Assembly (NCBI GenBank): GCA_016934415.1
Contig: JAFGSW010000088.1
Coordinates: 94,805-158,804 of the forward strand
DNA length: 64,000 bases
Direction: 5' to 3'
DNA from: Spirochaetales bacterium
GTDB lineage: Bacteria > Spirochaetota > Spirochaetia > SZUA-6 > RPPD01
In this document: positions 36,304 to 44,845 of the stretch, piece after piece
Layout: each line of letters opens with the position of its first letter
Position numbering within the stretch: the stretch's first letter is position 1
The notes under the pieces: generated by a model
The model's input: only the letters and a program-made list of their open reading frames with translations
Databases searched by the model: none
Told to the model about the DNA's origin: nothing
Translations under genes and position numbers: made by a program

Positions 36304-36617
36304 GTGCTCGTTTTATATGTGAAAATTGCAAATACGAAGTATCCCTCGACGGAGACCGCTGCCCGTTCTGCGGGAAAGAGTTCTACGCGGTCTACTGTCC
36401 GCGCTGCAAACACGAGGGACTCCCCGGTGAATTCAGGAACGGCTGCCCGCGCTGCGGCTACCTGAAGCAAGCGGTCATGGCGTACCGCAGGCGGCACAGG
36501 AGAAGGAATCGACAGGAAAAAACCTACTTCCCCCGCTGGTTATACACGACGGCGATCATGGCTTTGCTCCTCGGCATCGTCGGCCTCATCGTCTACATCG
36601 CCCTCGTCCTCCGATAG
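36300..36617 (+). CDS. double zinc-ribbon membrane protein
   Basis: 105 residues. Two zinc ribbons: CENCKYEVSLDGDRCPFC (about 7-24) and CPRCKHEGLPGEFRNGCPRC (about 32-51). A basic stretch RRRHRRRNR follows, then one membrane helix (about 80-103). The N terminus is therefore cytosolic. ATG at 36300 overlaps the ywbE stop; an upstream in-frame extension would run through ywbE and dcd and is rejected. Role unknown; the basic stretch beside the ribbons suggests nucleic acid or acidic lipid contact. Confidence 0.75.
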   Translation: MSARFICENCKYEVSLDGDRCPFCGKEFYAVYCPRCKHEGLPGEFRNGCPRCGYLKQAVMAYRRRHRRRNRQEKTYFPRWLYTTAIMALLLGIVGLIVYIALVLR

Positions 36618-36622
36618 AAGGC

Positions 36623-38272
36623 TCACCATAAAAGCCCGAATCCGAAGCCTCCCCAGAATCGCATGGCGTCCGTGTCCCACTCCGCAACCACTTTCGCTGA
36701 AAGCGAAAGGGGGGTGTCGGGGAAAGCGAAGGCGATTTCGACCGCCGTTTCGACGGGATACGCGAGCGCGAAGCCCTCGTCGAAAGGGACGGTGCGGAAG
36801 CCCGCCGAAGCGGCGATCGTGAACGAATCGAGCGTGAGACCGAGGCCGGCGCGTCCGTACAGCCAGACGTACGCGCCCGGCGCAAGGACGGCCGCGGGAT
36901 CGGAGCTTACTTTATAGAGCGCCGCCGTCAGTTCCGGGGCCAGGTACAGCGCGAAGGGACCCAACGCGAGCCTGAGGGGAACGCCGACCGATATTCCCGT
37001 TGGGTTGGTGAAAAAGTCGGCGTTGTAGTTGATCCGGTAGGCGGCCTTGGCCTGCAGCGCGGCGCTGAATGAAACGTCTTCCGGGGTGGAAATGAGTCCG
37101 CACTTCCACGAAAGGCTCGGGATGAGCGCGGGCTCGTCCGACGCCCCGAACAGGGCGGCCAACCCGAGCGCCGCTTCCTGTCCGGCTCCCAGCCCGATGC
37201 GCGCGCCGAGAGCCGCCGGCGCGGACAGGCCGGATTGTCCGGCGAAGCCCGCCAGGGCGGACATGTCGAGTTCCAGGTCCCAGGCGGGGAGGACAAGCGG
37301 GGTCGGCGCATAGGCGAGGCCGGCCGACCCGCTCCACAGGGAACCGTGCTCGACGGAAAGAGATGAATCGACCGCCACCTCAAGACCGGCCTCGACCGGA
37401 AGCGGGGAGCCCTCTCCCCGTCCGCGGATGACGAGCGCATAAGTCCCGTCCGGCGCGACGCCGCCGGAATCCGTCCGACCGTTCCAGCGCACGCTTTGGT
37501 ACCGTGAAGAGAAGGTCACGACATCGAGATGCGCGAGCTCGCGGCCGTCGGCCCCGATTACGGACAGGCCGCCGCTTCCCGGCCCCGACACGGAGAAGAG
37601 CATCGTCACCGAGGAAGCCGGTCCGGGGCGGCGCGGATTGATTTCCGTGCGCGACACGGAAAGGCCGGAAAAACCGAAGGCCGCTTTGTCGAGCGTGATC
37701 GTGACGATCGACGTTTCCCCGGTTCGGATCGATACGGCGGCCGCCTTGGCCGTGTAGCCGAAAGTCGATGCGGTCACGGTGTGGGCGCCCGCCGGGAGCT
37801 CGTTCAGGCCCGGTCTCAAGACAAACGATGTCGTGCGTACTTTGGCGTCCGGCGGGGAAACGCGCACGTCAATGAAGCCGGTCTCGCGGACCAGGGTGTA
37901 AAAAAACGCCCACTGGTCGTCGCTGTAATCCACCCAGGTATCGTATCGTTTGTAGCCGTCCTTTACGATCTCCAGATAGTAGTGTCCGATCGCGAAATCC
38001 GGAAGGAGCAGGGGCGTCATGCCGTAGAAGCGCCCGTCGATGAACACCTGGGCCTCATCGGGGAGGGTCGTCACGTAGAGCTGCCGGTGGCCGACGGCGG
38101 GGGGGGAGGGGGTGGGCCAAGGCGGGGGGAGCGTCGACGGCGGGACGATGACCGCCTCCGGCTCGGGCCGCGCCTCGGTCTGCAGCGGAGGTCCGACGGA
38201 GCGGCAGGCGGCCAGGATGAACGAAAACAGCGCAAGGGCGACGGATGAGTGGAAGGGACGGAGCGTTTTCAC
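36623..38272 (-). CDS. PEGA-domain lipoprotein with C-terminal outer-membrane-like barrel
   Basis: 549 residues. A lipobox ending FILAAC (Cys23) is followed by a Pro-rich linker (PPSTLPPPWPTPSPP) and a PEGA domain (about 65-120: VTTLPDEAQVFIDGRFYGMTP). A second carboxypeptidase-regulatory-like strand set leads to a FlgD-type Ig fold (RWNGRTDSGGVAPDGTYAL). From about 320 on, the sequence alternates hydrophobic strands and ends GFGFGLLW, with an aromatic final residue as in outer-membrane barrels. The GTG start at 38272 gives the signal peptide directly; a TTG at 38290 is possible. Likely surface-layer anchored. It is convergent with the zinc-ribbon gene. Confidence 0.75.
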   Translation of the reverse strand: MKTLRPFHSSVALALFSFILAACRSVGPPLQTEARPEPEAVIVPPSTLPPPWPTPSPPAVGHRQLYVTTLPDEAQVFIDGRFYGMTPLLLPDFAIGHYYLEIVKDGYKRYDTWVDYSDDQWAFFYTLVRETGFIDVRVSPPDAKVRTTSFVLRPGLNELPAGAHTVTASTFGYTAKAAAVSIRTGETSIVTITLDKAAFGFSGLSVSRTEINPRRPGPASSVTMLFSVSGPGSGGLSVIGADGRELAHLDVVTFSSRYQSVRWNGRTDSGGVAPDGTYALVIRGRGEGSPLPVEAGLEVAVDSSLSVEHGSLWSGSAGLAYAPTPLVLPAWDLELDMSALAGFAGQSGLSAPAALGARIGLGAGQEAALGLAALFGASDEPALIPSLSWKCGLISTPEDVSFSAALQAKAAYRINYNADFFTNPTGISVGVPLRLALGPFALYLAPELTAALYKVSSDPAAVLAPGAYVWLYGRAGLGLTLDSFTIAASAGFRTVPFDEGFALAYPVETAVEIAFAFPDTPLSLSAKVVAEWDTDAMRFWGGFGFGLLW

Positions 38273-38365
38273 GATTCCATTGTAGATCAAATTCCGGTTT
38301 TAAAAAAGGGGATGGCGTGCGCTACCGGTAATTGTCTCATTATGAACACTGTTATCGCGCGTCCT

Positions 38366-40372
38366 TCAGCGGATATGGTACTGTTCCTCGAGCACCTGAA
38401 TGATGTAGGCCTCGATGTACGCGCGGAGGGTCTCTTTTTTCTTGATCGCCTGGAGATTTTTATTTTCGGAAAGAAGGTGCGCCATGTCCCTGACCTGGAC
38501 GGCCGAGGGCGGGCGCACACGAAACGTCTTCTTGGCCCGGCGCAGATAATCTCGAACGAAACAGTTCACGTCCTCCACCAGATTGGCTTTGGCCGCCGGG
38601 TCGAAAAGCGGGTTCCATTTTTCCCTGAGTGTTTCGAGCAGGTTGTCGAGATCGACATCGCGGCCGATGACGACCGAACGCAAGGAATCGAGCTGCTTTC
38701 TCATTTTCGCCGCCGCTTCACGACTCTGCCGGGCCGCTTCCCGCGTGTCGACCTCCGTCTTCCGGGCGGCGATGAGATCGGTGTACTCGCGCCCGGCTCC
38801 GCCTTTCTCCTCGTTCTTCGCTTCGGCTTTGTCCTCGTTCTTCACCTCGCGCCACAGGCGCAGGGCCTGCTGCTTAAAGCCCCGGTTTCCCCTCCCGAGC
38901 AGCCATTTGAAAAAGAAGAAGATCTGCTTGAGGATGGGCGTGGTGTACCAGGAGGGCAGCAGGGTTTTTACGGTGGCGATGATCTTATCCCGCCGCAGCT
39001 CAAGGAGTTCATTGATCGGCTTGAGCGTTTTTTTCCCGGAAAAGCACAGGCTCAAGGCCGTCACCTGGGCGTCACTCGGATCGCGCTCCTCGGCGGTGAG
39101 GGAGAGGATCCGGGGATCGCGGAGCGCATTGAGAAGCGGATAGCGCTCCTTCACCTTGTATTCGAGCTCGGCGGCGAATTCGCGGTCATATTTCATGGAG
39201 GGAAGGCGGGTGTTGTTTTTGAGAAGCGTCTGCCACTCGTCGACGTATTCGCGGTAGATCTGGGCGCTCGCCTCCTTCAAGGCGTTCAGAAACAGGGGAA
39301 TGAGGTAATCCTTGTGGATAAAGACGTCCTTATCACCGCCCAGTCGAACCGAGAGTAAGGATGGCAGCTTGAGCCTGTCGGTCGACGTGGTCATCCGCCG
39401 GATGAAATCCTGGATGAAGTCGCGGTCGTATTTTTCGCTGTAGCGCATGCCGCGGTTGTCACGAAGATTGTACAGGTCGAACGCGGTGAAGGCGTACGGC
39501 GGGCGGCGAATGAGTTTTTCGAGCTGGGCCTGCTCCATTTCCCGCTGCTGTCGGCGCTGGACGACGCTCTTCTGGTACCCGGCGAAGTAGCCGAGCACGT
39601 AGGCCGACTGCAGAAATCCGTGCTCGTCCACGTGCTTGGTTTTTTTATCGCGATAGTCCTTGATGATGACCGCCGTGAACTGGGAAAAGAACCGGGAGGA
39701 GAAGTCGTCGCCGTCGTAGAAAAGCTGAAGCACTTTTTTCGGCTTGGCGATGACGTCGTTGATCATATTCCGTACGGCCTCCAGGTTGCCCGACAGGACT
39801 GCTTCCAGGCGGTTGTTCATGTAGCTCACGTTCATTTTAAATTGGAGATACCGGCCCAGCTTGTGCAGGCAGCACTCGATGAGACGGGTCTTGACGACGT
39901 CCTTGGCCGTGATCAGGCTTTTAACGCCTTCCGGAAAGACCATTTTCACCAATGGCGTCTTGACGGTGTCGATTTCGCCCAGGAAGTCGATGAATTCCTT
40001 CGCGACGTCGATGGACATGATGAGCCGCTCGGGAATCGTGAACGGGAAATCCGCGTCCGTGGGGAAGGGAAACTCGGGGCTCTGCTCGATGTCTTCGTAG
40101 GCGGCGGCGATAAGGTTCTTGAGCACGGCGTGCACGAGAATCGAATCCACCGCGCCTTCCTTGCGGAAGAGCGTGCCCGCGCCCTTGTACTCCCACTGCA
40201 TGAGGGTGGGGACGATCTCGATTTTCTGATCGCGCAGTTTGCGGATGAGTTCGGTCAGGTTGTTGTCATACGCGTATTTTTCCGCATATTGAAGAAAATC
40301 CGCGTAGGGCACGAGCGCGTTTTTGTTCTGAACGGCGAAGCCGGTCAGCAATTCGATGAGGGCGTCGTCCAT
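38366..40372 (-). CDS. large conserved-looking cytoplasmic protein of unknown function
   Basis: 668 residues, no signal peptide. It is rich in Lys, Arg, Asp and aromatic residues and mostly helical; a short hydrophobic patch QIFFFFKWLLG lies near 472-482 but is too short to be a sure membrane helix. A charged stretch (about 495-530, EDKAEAKNEEKGG) splits two helical halves. No enzyme motif or known domain is seen. The combination of length, composition and absence of known domains resembles spirochaete-specific cytoplasmic proteins. It precedes the PEGA lipoprotein on the same strand, with a 93-base gap. Confidence 0.7.
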   Translation of the reverse strand: MDDALIELLTGFAVQNKNALVPYADFLQYAEKYAYDNNLTELIRKLRDQKIEIVPTLMQWEYKGAGTLFRKEGAVDSILVHAVLKNLIAAAYEDIEQSPEFPFPTDADFPFTIPERLIMSIDVAKEFIDFLGEIDTVKTPLVKMVFPEGVKSLITAKDVVKTRLIECCLHKLGRYLQFKMNVSYMNNRLEAVLSGNLEAVRNMINDVIAKPKKVLQLFYDGDDFSSRFFSQFTAVIIKDYRDKKTKHVDEHGFLQSAYVLGYFAGYQKSVVQRRQQREMEQAQLEKLIRRPPYAFTAFDLYNLRDNRGMRYSEKYDRDFIQDFIRRMTTSTDRLKLPSLLSVRLGGDKDVFIHKDYLIPLFLNALKEASAQIYREYVDEWQTLLKNNTRLPSMKYDREFAAELEYKVKERYPLLNALRDPRILSLTAEERDPSDAQVTALSLCFSGKKTLKPINELLELRRDKIIATVKTLLPSWYTTPILKQIFFFFKWLLGRGNRGFKQQALRLWREVKNEDKAEAKNEEKGGAGREYTDLIAARKTEVDTREAARQSREAAAKMRKQLDSLRSVVIGRDVDLDNLLETLREKWNPLFDPAAKANLVEDVNCFVRDYLRRAKKTFRVRPPSAVQVRDMAHLLSENKNLQAIKKKETLRAYIEAYIIQVLEEQYHIR

Positions 40373-40410
40373 GGCCTTTTAGGGTAGTACGGAGAGCGTA
40401 AAAAATCAAG

Positions 40411-40416
40411 TATAAT
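40411..40416 (+). promoter_or_regulatory. perfect TATAAT ahead of the YfiH/PgeF gene
   Basis: A perfect -10 hexamer 62 bases before the chosen start; the -35 region is not recognisable. It lies between divergent genes, where a plus-strand promoter is required. Confidence 0.4.
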
Positions 40417-40472
40417 CAAGTCGAAACGCCGGATTGACTCGTCGCGACTCCTCTGATTCAATGCATGGAACG

Positions 40473-41222
40473 ATGATCGAGACGAAACGCATGCGCCTGG
40501 AGATCCACGACGGTGCACGGGCCGCTGAAATTCCGCTCGCCGGATCCGGCATTCCCTGGCGGGCGCGTCTTTCCCTGCACGCGGCCGGCCACATGGGTCG
40601 TGAAACCGAAGAGCGGCGTGAGAACCGGACACGATTTTTCCGGTCCGTGGGCGTGGAGTCGGGGCGAGTCTTCGGCGTGACCCAGGTGCACGGCCGGGAC
40701 GTGCTCGAGGTCGACGGGAGAACGCCGGACGATTGCGCGAGCGTGCAAGCCGACGGGCTTGTGAGCGACGGGCTCGACGCGGTCTTGAGCGTGACCGTTG
40801 CCGATTGCCTGCCGATCATGCTCTTCGCGCCGGGAAAGGATGGACGCGCCATCGTCCATTCGGGCTGGAAGGGAACGGGCATCGTCGCTCGCGCGGTCGG
40901 TGAATTAAGCGGCCGGTACGGAATCGCGCCCGGCGCGGTCGACGCGGTCATCGGACCGGGCATCGGATCATGCTGCTACGAGGTGGACCGGGAGCGGTAC
41001 GAGAGGTTTACGGCGGAGTTCGGCCCGGGCGGAAGTCTGGCGCGGGACGGCACATGGCGCCTCGACCTGCGGGCGGCCAATGTAATGCTGCTCGAGTCCA
41101 TCGGGATCCGTTCCGTGACCGTCGTCGACAACTGTACCTGTTGTGAACATGAATTCGGCTCCTATCGCCGCGACGGCAGGGATCGCTTTCACAACATGAT
41201 CGTCTTATTCGGGGCGTTCTAG
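40473..41222 (+). CDS. pgeF: YfiH/PgeF-type multicopper-fold protein (purine nucleoside phosphorylase / cell-wall editing)
   Basis: 249 residues from ATG 40473 (other in-frame starts are at 40461 and a TTG at 40434, none with a good Shine-Dalgarno). The family signature is intact: FGVTQVHGRDVLEV, VTVADCLPIML, IVHSGWKGTG, GPGIGSCCYEV and the end motif NCTCCEHEFGSYRRDG. The two His and Cys residues are the zinc ligands. Members act on purine nucleosides and affect peptidoglycan composition in other bacteria. It ends 21 bases before argS, with which it is probably co-transcribed. Confidence 0.88.
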   Translation: MIETKRMRLEIHDGARAAEIPLAGSGIPWRARLSLHAAGHMGRETEERRENRTRFFRSVGVESGRVFGVTQVHGRDVLEVDGRTPDDCASVQADGLVSDGLDAVLSVTVADCLPIMLFAPGKDGRAIVHSGWKGTGIVARAVGELSGRYGIAPGAVDAVIGPGIGSCCYEVDRERYERFTAEFGPGGSLARDGTWRLDLRAANVMLLESIGIRSVTVVDNCTCCEHEFGSYRRDGRDRFHNMIVLFGAF

Positions 41223-41243
41223 CGCCGGGAGATCGAGGATCGT

Positions 41244-42998
41244 ATGGAAAAATACCGAAAAATGTGGAAGGAGATTGTCTTCCAGGCGCTCGGGAAAATC
41301 GCGCCCGATACGGCTGCAGTCCGCGCATCGTTCACTCCGGATTCGATTCCGGCCGAGACGCCGCCCGACCCCGCGCTCGGAGACATCGCTTTCCCCATGT
41401 TCCCGTTCGCCAAGCTCTTCAAGGCGGCTCCGGCCCGGATCGCCGGGCTCCTTGAATCGTTGACCATTTCGCCGACGGGGAGGGCGCGCGCGGCCGGCCC
41501 GTATCTCAACGTCACGCTCGACCGGCCGGCCGTGTTCCGTGAGGTTTTCGGCCGCGTGTTCGCGGAGGGAGACGCCTACGGCGCCAATGGCAGCCGAGCC
41601 GGCGAGCGGGTGATGCTCGAGTTTTCAAGCCCCAACACGAACAAACCCCTTCACCTGGGCCACCTCCGAAACGATGCGCTCGGCGAGTGCGCGGCGAGCC
41701 TTTTAAAGCGATGCGGCGCGGAGGTGCTGAAGGTCAACCTCATCAATGATCGCGGGGTTCATATATGCAAATCCATGCTCGCGTACAAGAAATACGGGAA
41801 CGATCGGACGCCGGAATCCGAGGGCGTGAAAAGCGATCATTTCGTAGGCGATTACTACGTCAAGTTCGCGCAATGGGCTAAGGACGACCCGGACGCCGAT
41901 AACCAGGCACGTGAGCTCCTCAAGGCCTGGGAAGCCGGCGATCCGGAGACGATCGCGCTCTGGGAAAAGATGAACCGCTGGGCGGTCGAGGGCCACAAAC
42001 GTACCTACGAGGCGACCGGCGTCTCGTTCGACCGGTATTATTTCGAGCACGAGACCTATACAGCGGGGCGCGAAGTGATTCTCCAGGGACTTAAAAAGGG
42101 CCTCTTTTACCGGAAGGAAGACAACTCCGTCTGGGTCGACTTGACCGCCGACGGACTGGACGAAAAGGTGCTTCTGCGCGGGGACGGGACATCGCTATAT
42201 GTCACCCAGGACATCGGTACGGCGGTCGTGCGGGCGGAGGACTGGCCGTTCGACCGGCTCGTCTTCGTCACCGGCAACGAGCAGATCTACCACTTCCGGA
42301 TGTTGTTCATCGTCCTGCGCAAGCTGGGGTACCCCTGGGCCGAAAAGATGAATCACCTTCCCTACGGCATGGTGAACCTGCCGGAGGGGAAGATGAAGTC
42401 GCGGGAGGGGACGGTTGTCGACGCCGACGACCTTCTGGCGGAGTTGACGGCGGACGCGGTCGAGGAAATCCGGGCCCGGGAACGCGAGGGTGAAATCGAA
42501 GACGTCTCCGCCGCGGCGAGAAAGATCGCCCTGGGCGCCATGAATTATTTCCTGCTTGCGTTCGCCCCGCACAAAGACATCGTTTTCGATCCAAAGGAGT
42601 CGATTTCATTCAACGGCGATACCGGACCGTACCTTCAATATTCGGGCGCCCGGCTCTCCAGCATTCTGCGCAAGTATGAGGAGCGGAAGGAACGCTATGA
42701 GAAAGGAGCGGTCGATTACTTGTTGTTGAAGGAATCGGACGAGTGGGAGTTGGCCAAGCGATTCGCGGAGTTTCCGGCGCTGGTGGCGAAGGCGGCCGCG
42801 GATCTCGACCCCTCCCTGATCACTTCCTTCCTGTACGATTGCGCCAAGCTCTTCGCCCATTATTACCACGACCACCAGGTTCTCGGCAACGACGATCCCA
42901 GCCTGGTGCTCACCCGCCTCGATCTCGTCCGCGCCCTGCGGGAAGTGCTGCGGAGCGGCTTCTTGATCATCGGCGTGCCGTTCCTGGACGCCATGTAA
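41244..42998 (+). CDS. argS: arginyl-tRNA synthetase
   Basis: 584 residues, the usual length. The N-terminal additional domain spans 1-110. The class I HIGH signature is SSPNTNKPLHLGHLRND (about 127-143). The family motif ENDRGVHICKS occurs as LINDRGVHICKS. The KMSKS region is replaced by GKMKSREGTVVDADDLL, as usual in ArgRS. The C-terminal anticodon-binding domain closes with FLIIGVPFLDAM. ATGGAAAAATAC start is clear; GGGAGATCGAGGA precedes it. Follows pgeF directly. Confidence 0.96.
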   Translation: MEKYRKMWKEIVFQALGKIAPDTAAVRASFTPDSIPAETPPDPALGDIAFPMFPFAKLFKAAPARIAGLLESLTISPTGRARAAGPYLNVTLDRPAVFREVFGRVFAEGDAYGANGSRAGERVMLEFSSPNTNKPLHLGHLRNDALGECAASLLKRCGAEVLKVNLINDRGVHICKSMLAYKKYGNDRTPESEGVKSDHFVGDYYVKFAQWAKDDPDADNQARELLKAWEAGDPETIALWEKMNRWAVEGHKRTYEATGVSFDRYYFEHETYTAGREVILQGLKKGLFYRKEDNSVWVDLTADGLDEKVLLRGDGTSLYVTQDIGTAVVRAEDWPFDRLVFVTGNEQIYHFRMLFIVLRKLGYPWAEKMNHLPYGMVNLPEGKMKSREGTVVDADDLLAELTADAVEEIRAREREGEIEDVSAAARKIALGAMNYFLLAFAPHKDIVFDPKESISFNGDTGPYLQYSGARLSSILRKYEERKERYEKGAVDYLLLKESDEWELAKRFAEFPALVAKAAADLDPSLITSFLYDCAKLFAHYYHDHQVLGNDDPSLVLTRLDLVRALREVLRSGFLIIGVPFLDAM

Positions 42999-43017
42999 GC
43001 CGCACGAAGAAGAAGAG

Positions 43018-43201
43018 AAACTACGGATGAACGCGGATTAAGAAAGGGAAAAAAATACTCATTGAAAAAAGCTTGAAATAACTGAGATGTGGAGGATTAT
43101 AAGCCCCCACTCGTCCTGAAAAAAATCTTTTGTGTACGATTTGACAAATTAATCTTTATCCGAACTCGTCTCTCCCCATCCGCGTCCTATCTGTAGTTAT
43201 T
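43018..43201. repeat. inverted pair of ACGGATGAACGCGGAT-type repeats
   Basis: AACTACGGATGAACGCGGAT at 43019-43038 is matched, in inverted orientation, by ATCCGCGTCCTATCTGTAG (then TTATT) at 43178-43201, about 140 bases away. The same words make up the tandem set at 8631-8676. The stretch between holds no gene and is AT-rich. Confidence 0.65.
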
Positions 43202-43225
43202 CTTCTTGACTGCGGTTCCCTGTGC

Positions 43226-44017
43226 TCAGAGCCCGAGGAGCCGTTTGGCGTTCGTGAAAAGCATCTTCTCCTTGATCTCGTCTTCGATCGGCAGCGAAAG
43301 GAAGTGGTCGAGCGCGCGCTTCTGGTCGTCCCACGGGCAGTCGGTTCCAAAAAGCAGATAATCGGAAGGGTGAGTTTGAAGGATGGAGACCACATCGTTG
43401 TCGGGCAGGATGCCGAGCGTGTAGGAGGTCTCCATAAAAACCTCTTTCCCCAGGAGATGTTTTCTCACCTCGTCCCAGTCCTCCCAGGCGCCCGTGTGGC
43501 TCGTGATGAGCCGCAGGTGCGGGAACCGTTCCATCACCGCCGCGATTTTCTCAGGATCGACGATCCGGTCGCGGGGATAGGCGATGTCGAACCCGGTATG
43601 GCAGAGCAGGATGAGGTCGTGCTCGATCAATGCCCGGTACAGAGGGAACATGCGAGGATCATTGAAAATGAAATTCTGGTAATAGGGGTGCAGCTTCACG
43701 CCTTTCAGTCCCGCCGCCTTCACTTCCGCCGCTCGTGCGCTCATGTCCGGATCTTCCGGATGGATGGATGCCAAGGGGACGATGCTCGGCGAGGCGATCG
43801 TTTTCGACCATTCCAAGATGGGTCCGAACTGGGACACTTTCGTGGCGATGGAGCAGACCACCGAGGTCTCGATGCCGGCGCGATCCATCGAGGCCAGAAG
43901 CGAACCGATGGTGCCGTCGGTGTATGCCTTGACGTCGGCTTCGTTCTCCAGAAAGGGGATGGCCTTTTCAGCCACGGCGTCGGGGAAGGCATGGGTGTGA
44001 ACGTCAATAACCCTCAT
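43226..44017 (-). CDS. amidohydrolase family protein (amidohydrolase_2)
   Basis: 263 residues, TIM-barrel metal-dependent hydrolase. Metal-site motifs are in order: IDVHTHAFPD at the N terminus, GVKLHPYYQNFI (about 102-113), LLCHTGFDIA (about 136-145), LITSHTGAWEDWDEV (about 169-183) and LLFGTDCPWDD (about 220-230). Members include ACMSD-type decarboxylases and lactone hydrolases; the substrate cannot be told. The start follows AAGG-like sequence weakly. It stands alone, flanked by the repeat region and the tRNA locus. Confidence 0.9.
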   Translation of the reverse strand: MRVIDVHTHAFPDAVAEKAIPFLENEADVKAYTDGTIGSLLASMDRAGIETSVVCSIATKVSQFGPILEWSKTIASPSIVPLASIHPEDPDMSARAAEVKAAGLKGVKLHPYYQNFIFNDPRMFPLYRALIEHDLILLCHTGFDIAYPRDRIVDPEKIAAVMERFPHLRLITSHTGAWEDWDEVRKHLLGKEVFMETSYTLGILPDNDVVSILQTHPSDYLLFGTDCPWDDQKRALDHFLSLPIEDEIKEKMLFTNAKRLLGL

Positions 44018-44264
44018 GATTCATCATACCAAGAGCGAATTGCCTTGGACAAGTGCGATCCATCGCGTCGGCGATTCAAAAAACCCGATGAGAAAGTCGT
44101 TTTGAAAACTAAAAATATGCTCGTCATTGAAGCCTGTACCGTCCGTGGAATCCAATTGGCCGGATTATGCGATCCTGCATGTTGTCCGCGAACCTTCTTG
44201 CTGTATTTGCAGCGAAAGATGCGCGAAAGATATCGAAAAAAGACGGATCGGCGCGGGAATATCC

Positions 44265-44293
44265 TTGACCGAAAGGAGCGGTTCCTGTATATT
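44265..44293 (+). promoter_or_regulatory. promoter of tRNA-fMet
   Basis: TTGACC and TATATT, separated by 17 bases, end 10 bases before the tRNA. Both hexamers match the sigma-70 consensus at five of six positions. Confidence 0.75.
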
Positions 44294-44303
44294 ACACTTA
44301 CGC

Positions 44304-44376
44304 CGCAGGGTAGAGCAGCTGGAAGCTCGTCGGGCTCATAACCCGGAGGTCGCAGGTTCGAATCCTGCCCCTGCTA
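44304..44376 (+). tRNA. initiator tRNA-fMet (CAU)
   Basis: 73 bases, cloverleaf complete. The anticodon loop is CTCATAA with three G:C pairs above it, and position 1 (C) does not pair with position 72 (T), both marks of bacterial initiator tRNA. T-loop TTCGAAT. CCA is not encoded. Followed by a strong terminator. Confidence 0.93.
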
Positions 44377-44380
44377 AATG

Positions 44381-44414
44381 AAAAAGCCGTCTTCTGATGA
44401 GCGGCTTTTTTTTT
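44381..44414 (+). terminator. terminator of tRNA-fMet
   Basis: AAAAAGCCG and CGGCTTTTT pair around a 12-base loop, with a run of nine T beginning in the 3-prime arm. Confidence 0.85.
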
Positions 44415-44488
44415 ACCCTCAGAAATCGACAGACACTCTCCGTGTCACATTGTTCATTATTTCTCTTCATGAACCACAAAAACAACGC

Positions 44489-44520
44489 AAAAAAAACCCC
44501 ATGTTCGTGGAACATAGGGC
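44489..44520 (-). terminator. terminator of the minus-strand tRNA
   Basis: Read on the minus strand, GCCCTATGTTC pairs with GAACATGGGG across CAC, and eight T follow. It ends transcription of the tRNA at 44532-44604. Confidence 0.8.
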
Positions 44521-44531
44521 TTTTAAAAAAA

Positions 44532-44604
44532 TAGCGGCGCAGGGACTCGGACCCCGGACACAGCGGATATGAGCCGCTTGCTCTACCACCTGAGCTACGC
44601 CGCC
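44532..44604 (-). tRNA. tRNA-Met (CAU), elongator; could be the lysidine-type Ile tRNA
   Basis: 73 bases. Acceptor GGCGGCG pairs with CGCCGCT (final G:T). The anticodon loop is CTCATAT on an AGCGG/CCGCT stem. The T-loop reads TCCGAGT: position 55 is C where T (pseudouridine) is nearly universal. CCA is not encoded. An anticodon CAU can belong to elongator Met or, after TilS modification, Ile; the stem resembles elongator Met. Confidence 0.88.
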
Positions 44605-44734
44605 ATTGAAGTTGTCATGGTACCCGGAATGAGGGGACTGCCAATCTATGATGCCTTTCTATCGGATCGCCGACGGCGACAAACCGGTACAAAGCTCTTC
44701 ATTCCGGCGGAGGCATCCCCCGAGGTGGAACGAC

Positions 44735-44761
44735 ATTATCAATAATCATTTTTTCTGTCAA
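44735..44761 (-). promoter_or_regulatory. promoter candidate for the minus-strand tRNA
   Basis: On the minus strand a perfect TTGACA is followed, after 15 bases, by GATAAT. The spacing is short and the element lies about 130 bases from the tRNA, so the match is tentative. Confidence 0.4.
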
Positions 44762-44845
44762 TAGCGCAAAACGAGTAGGCGTTTCTTTGGTTTTATGATA
44801 TGCTCGCGGTGTCTTTATTTCGAGAAGGGCGCCCGAAAAAAGAAC

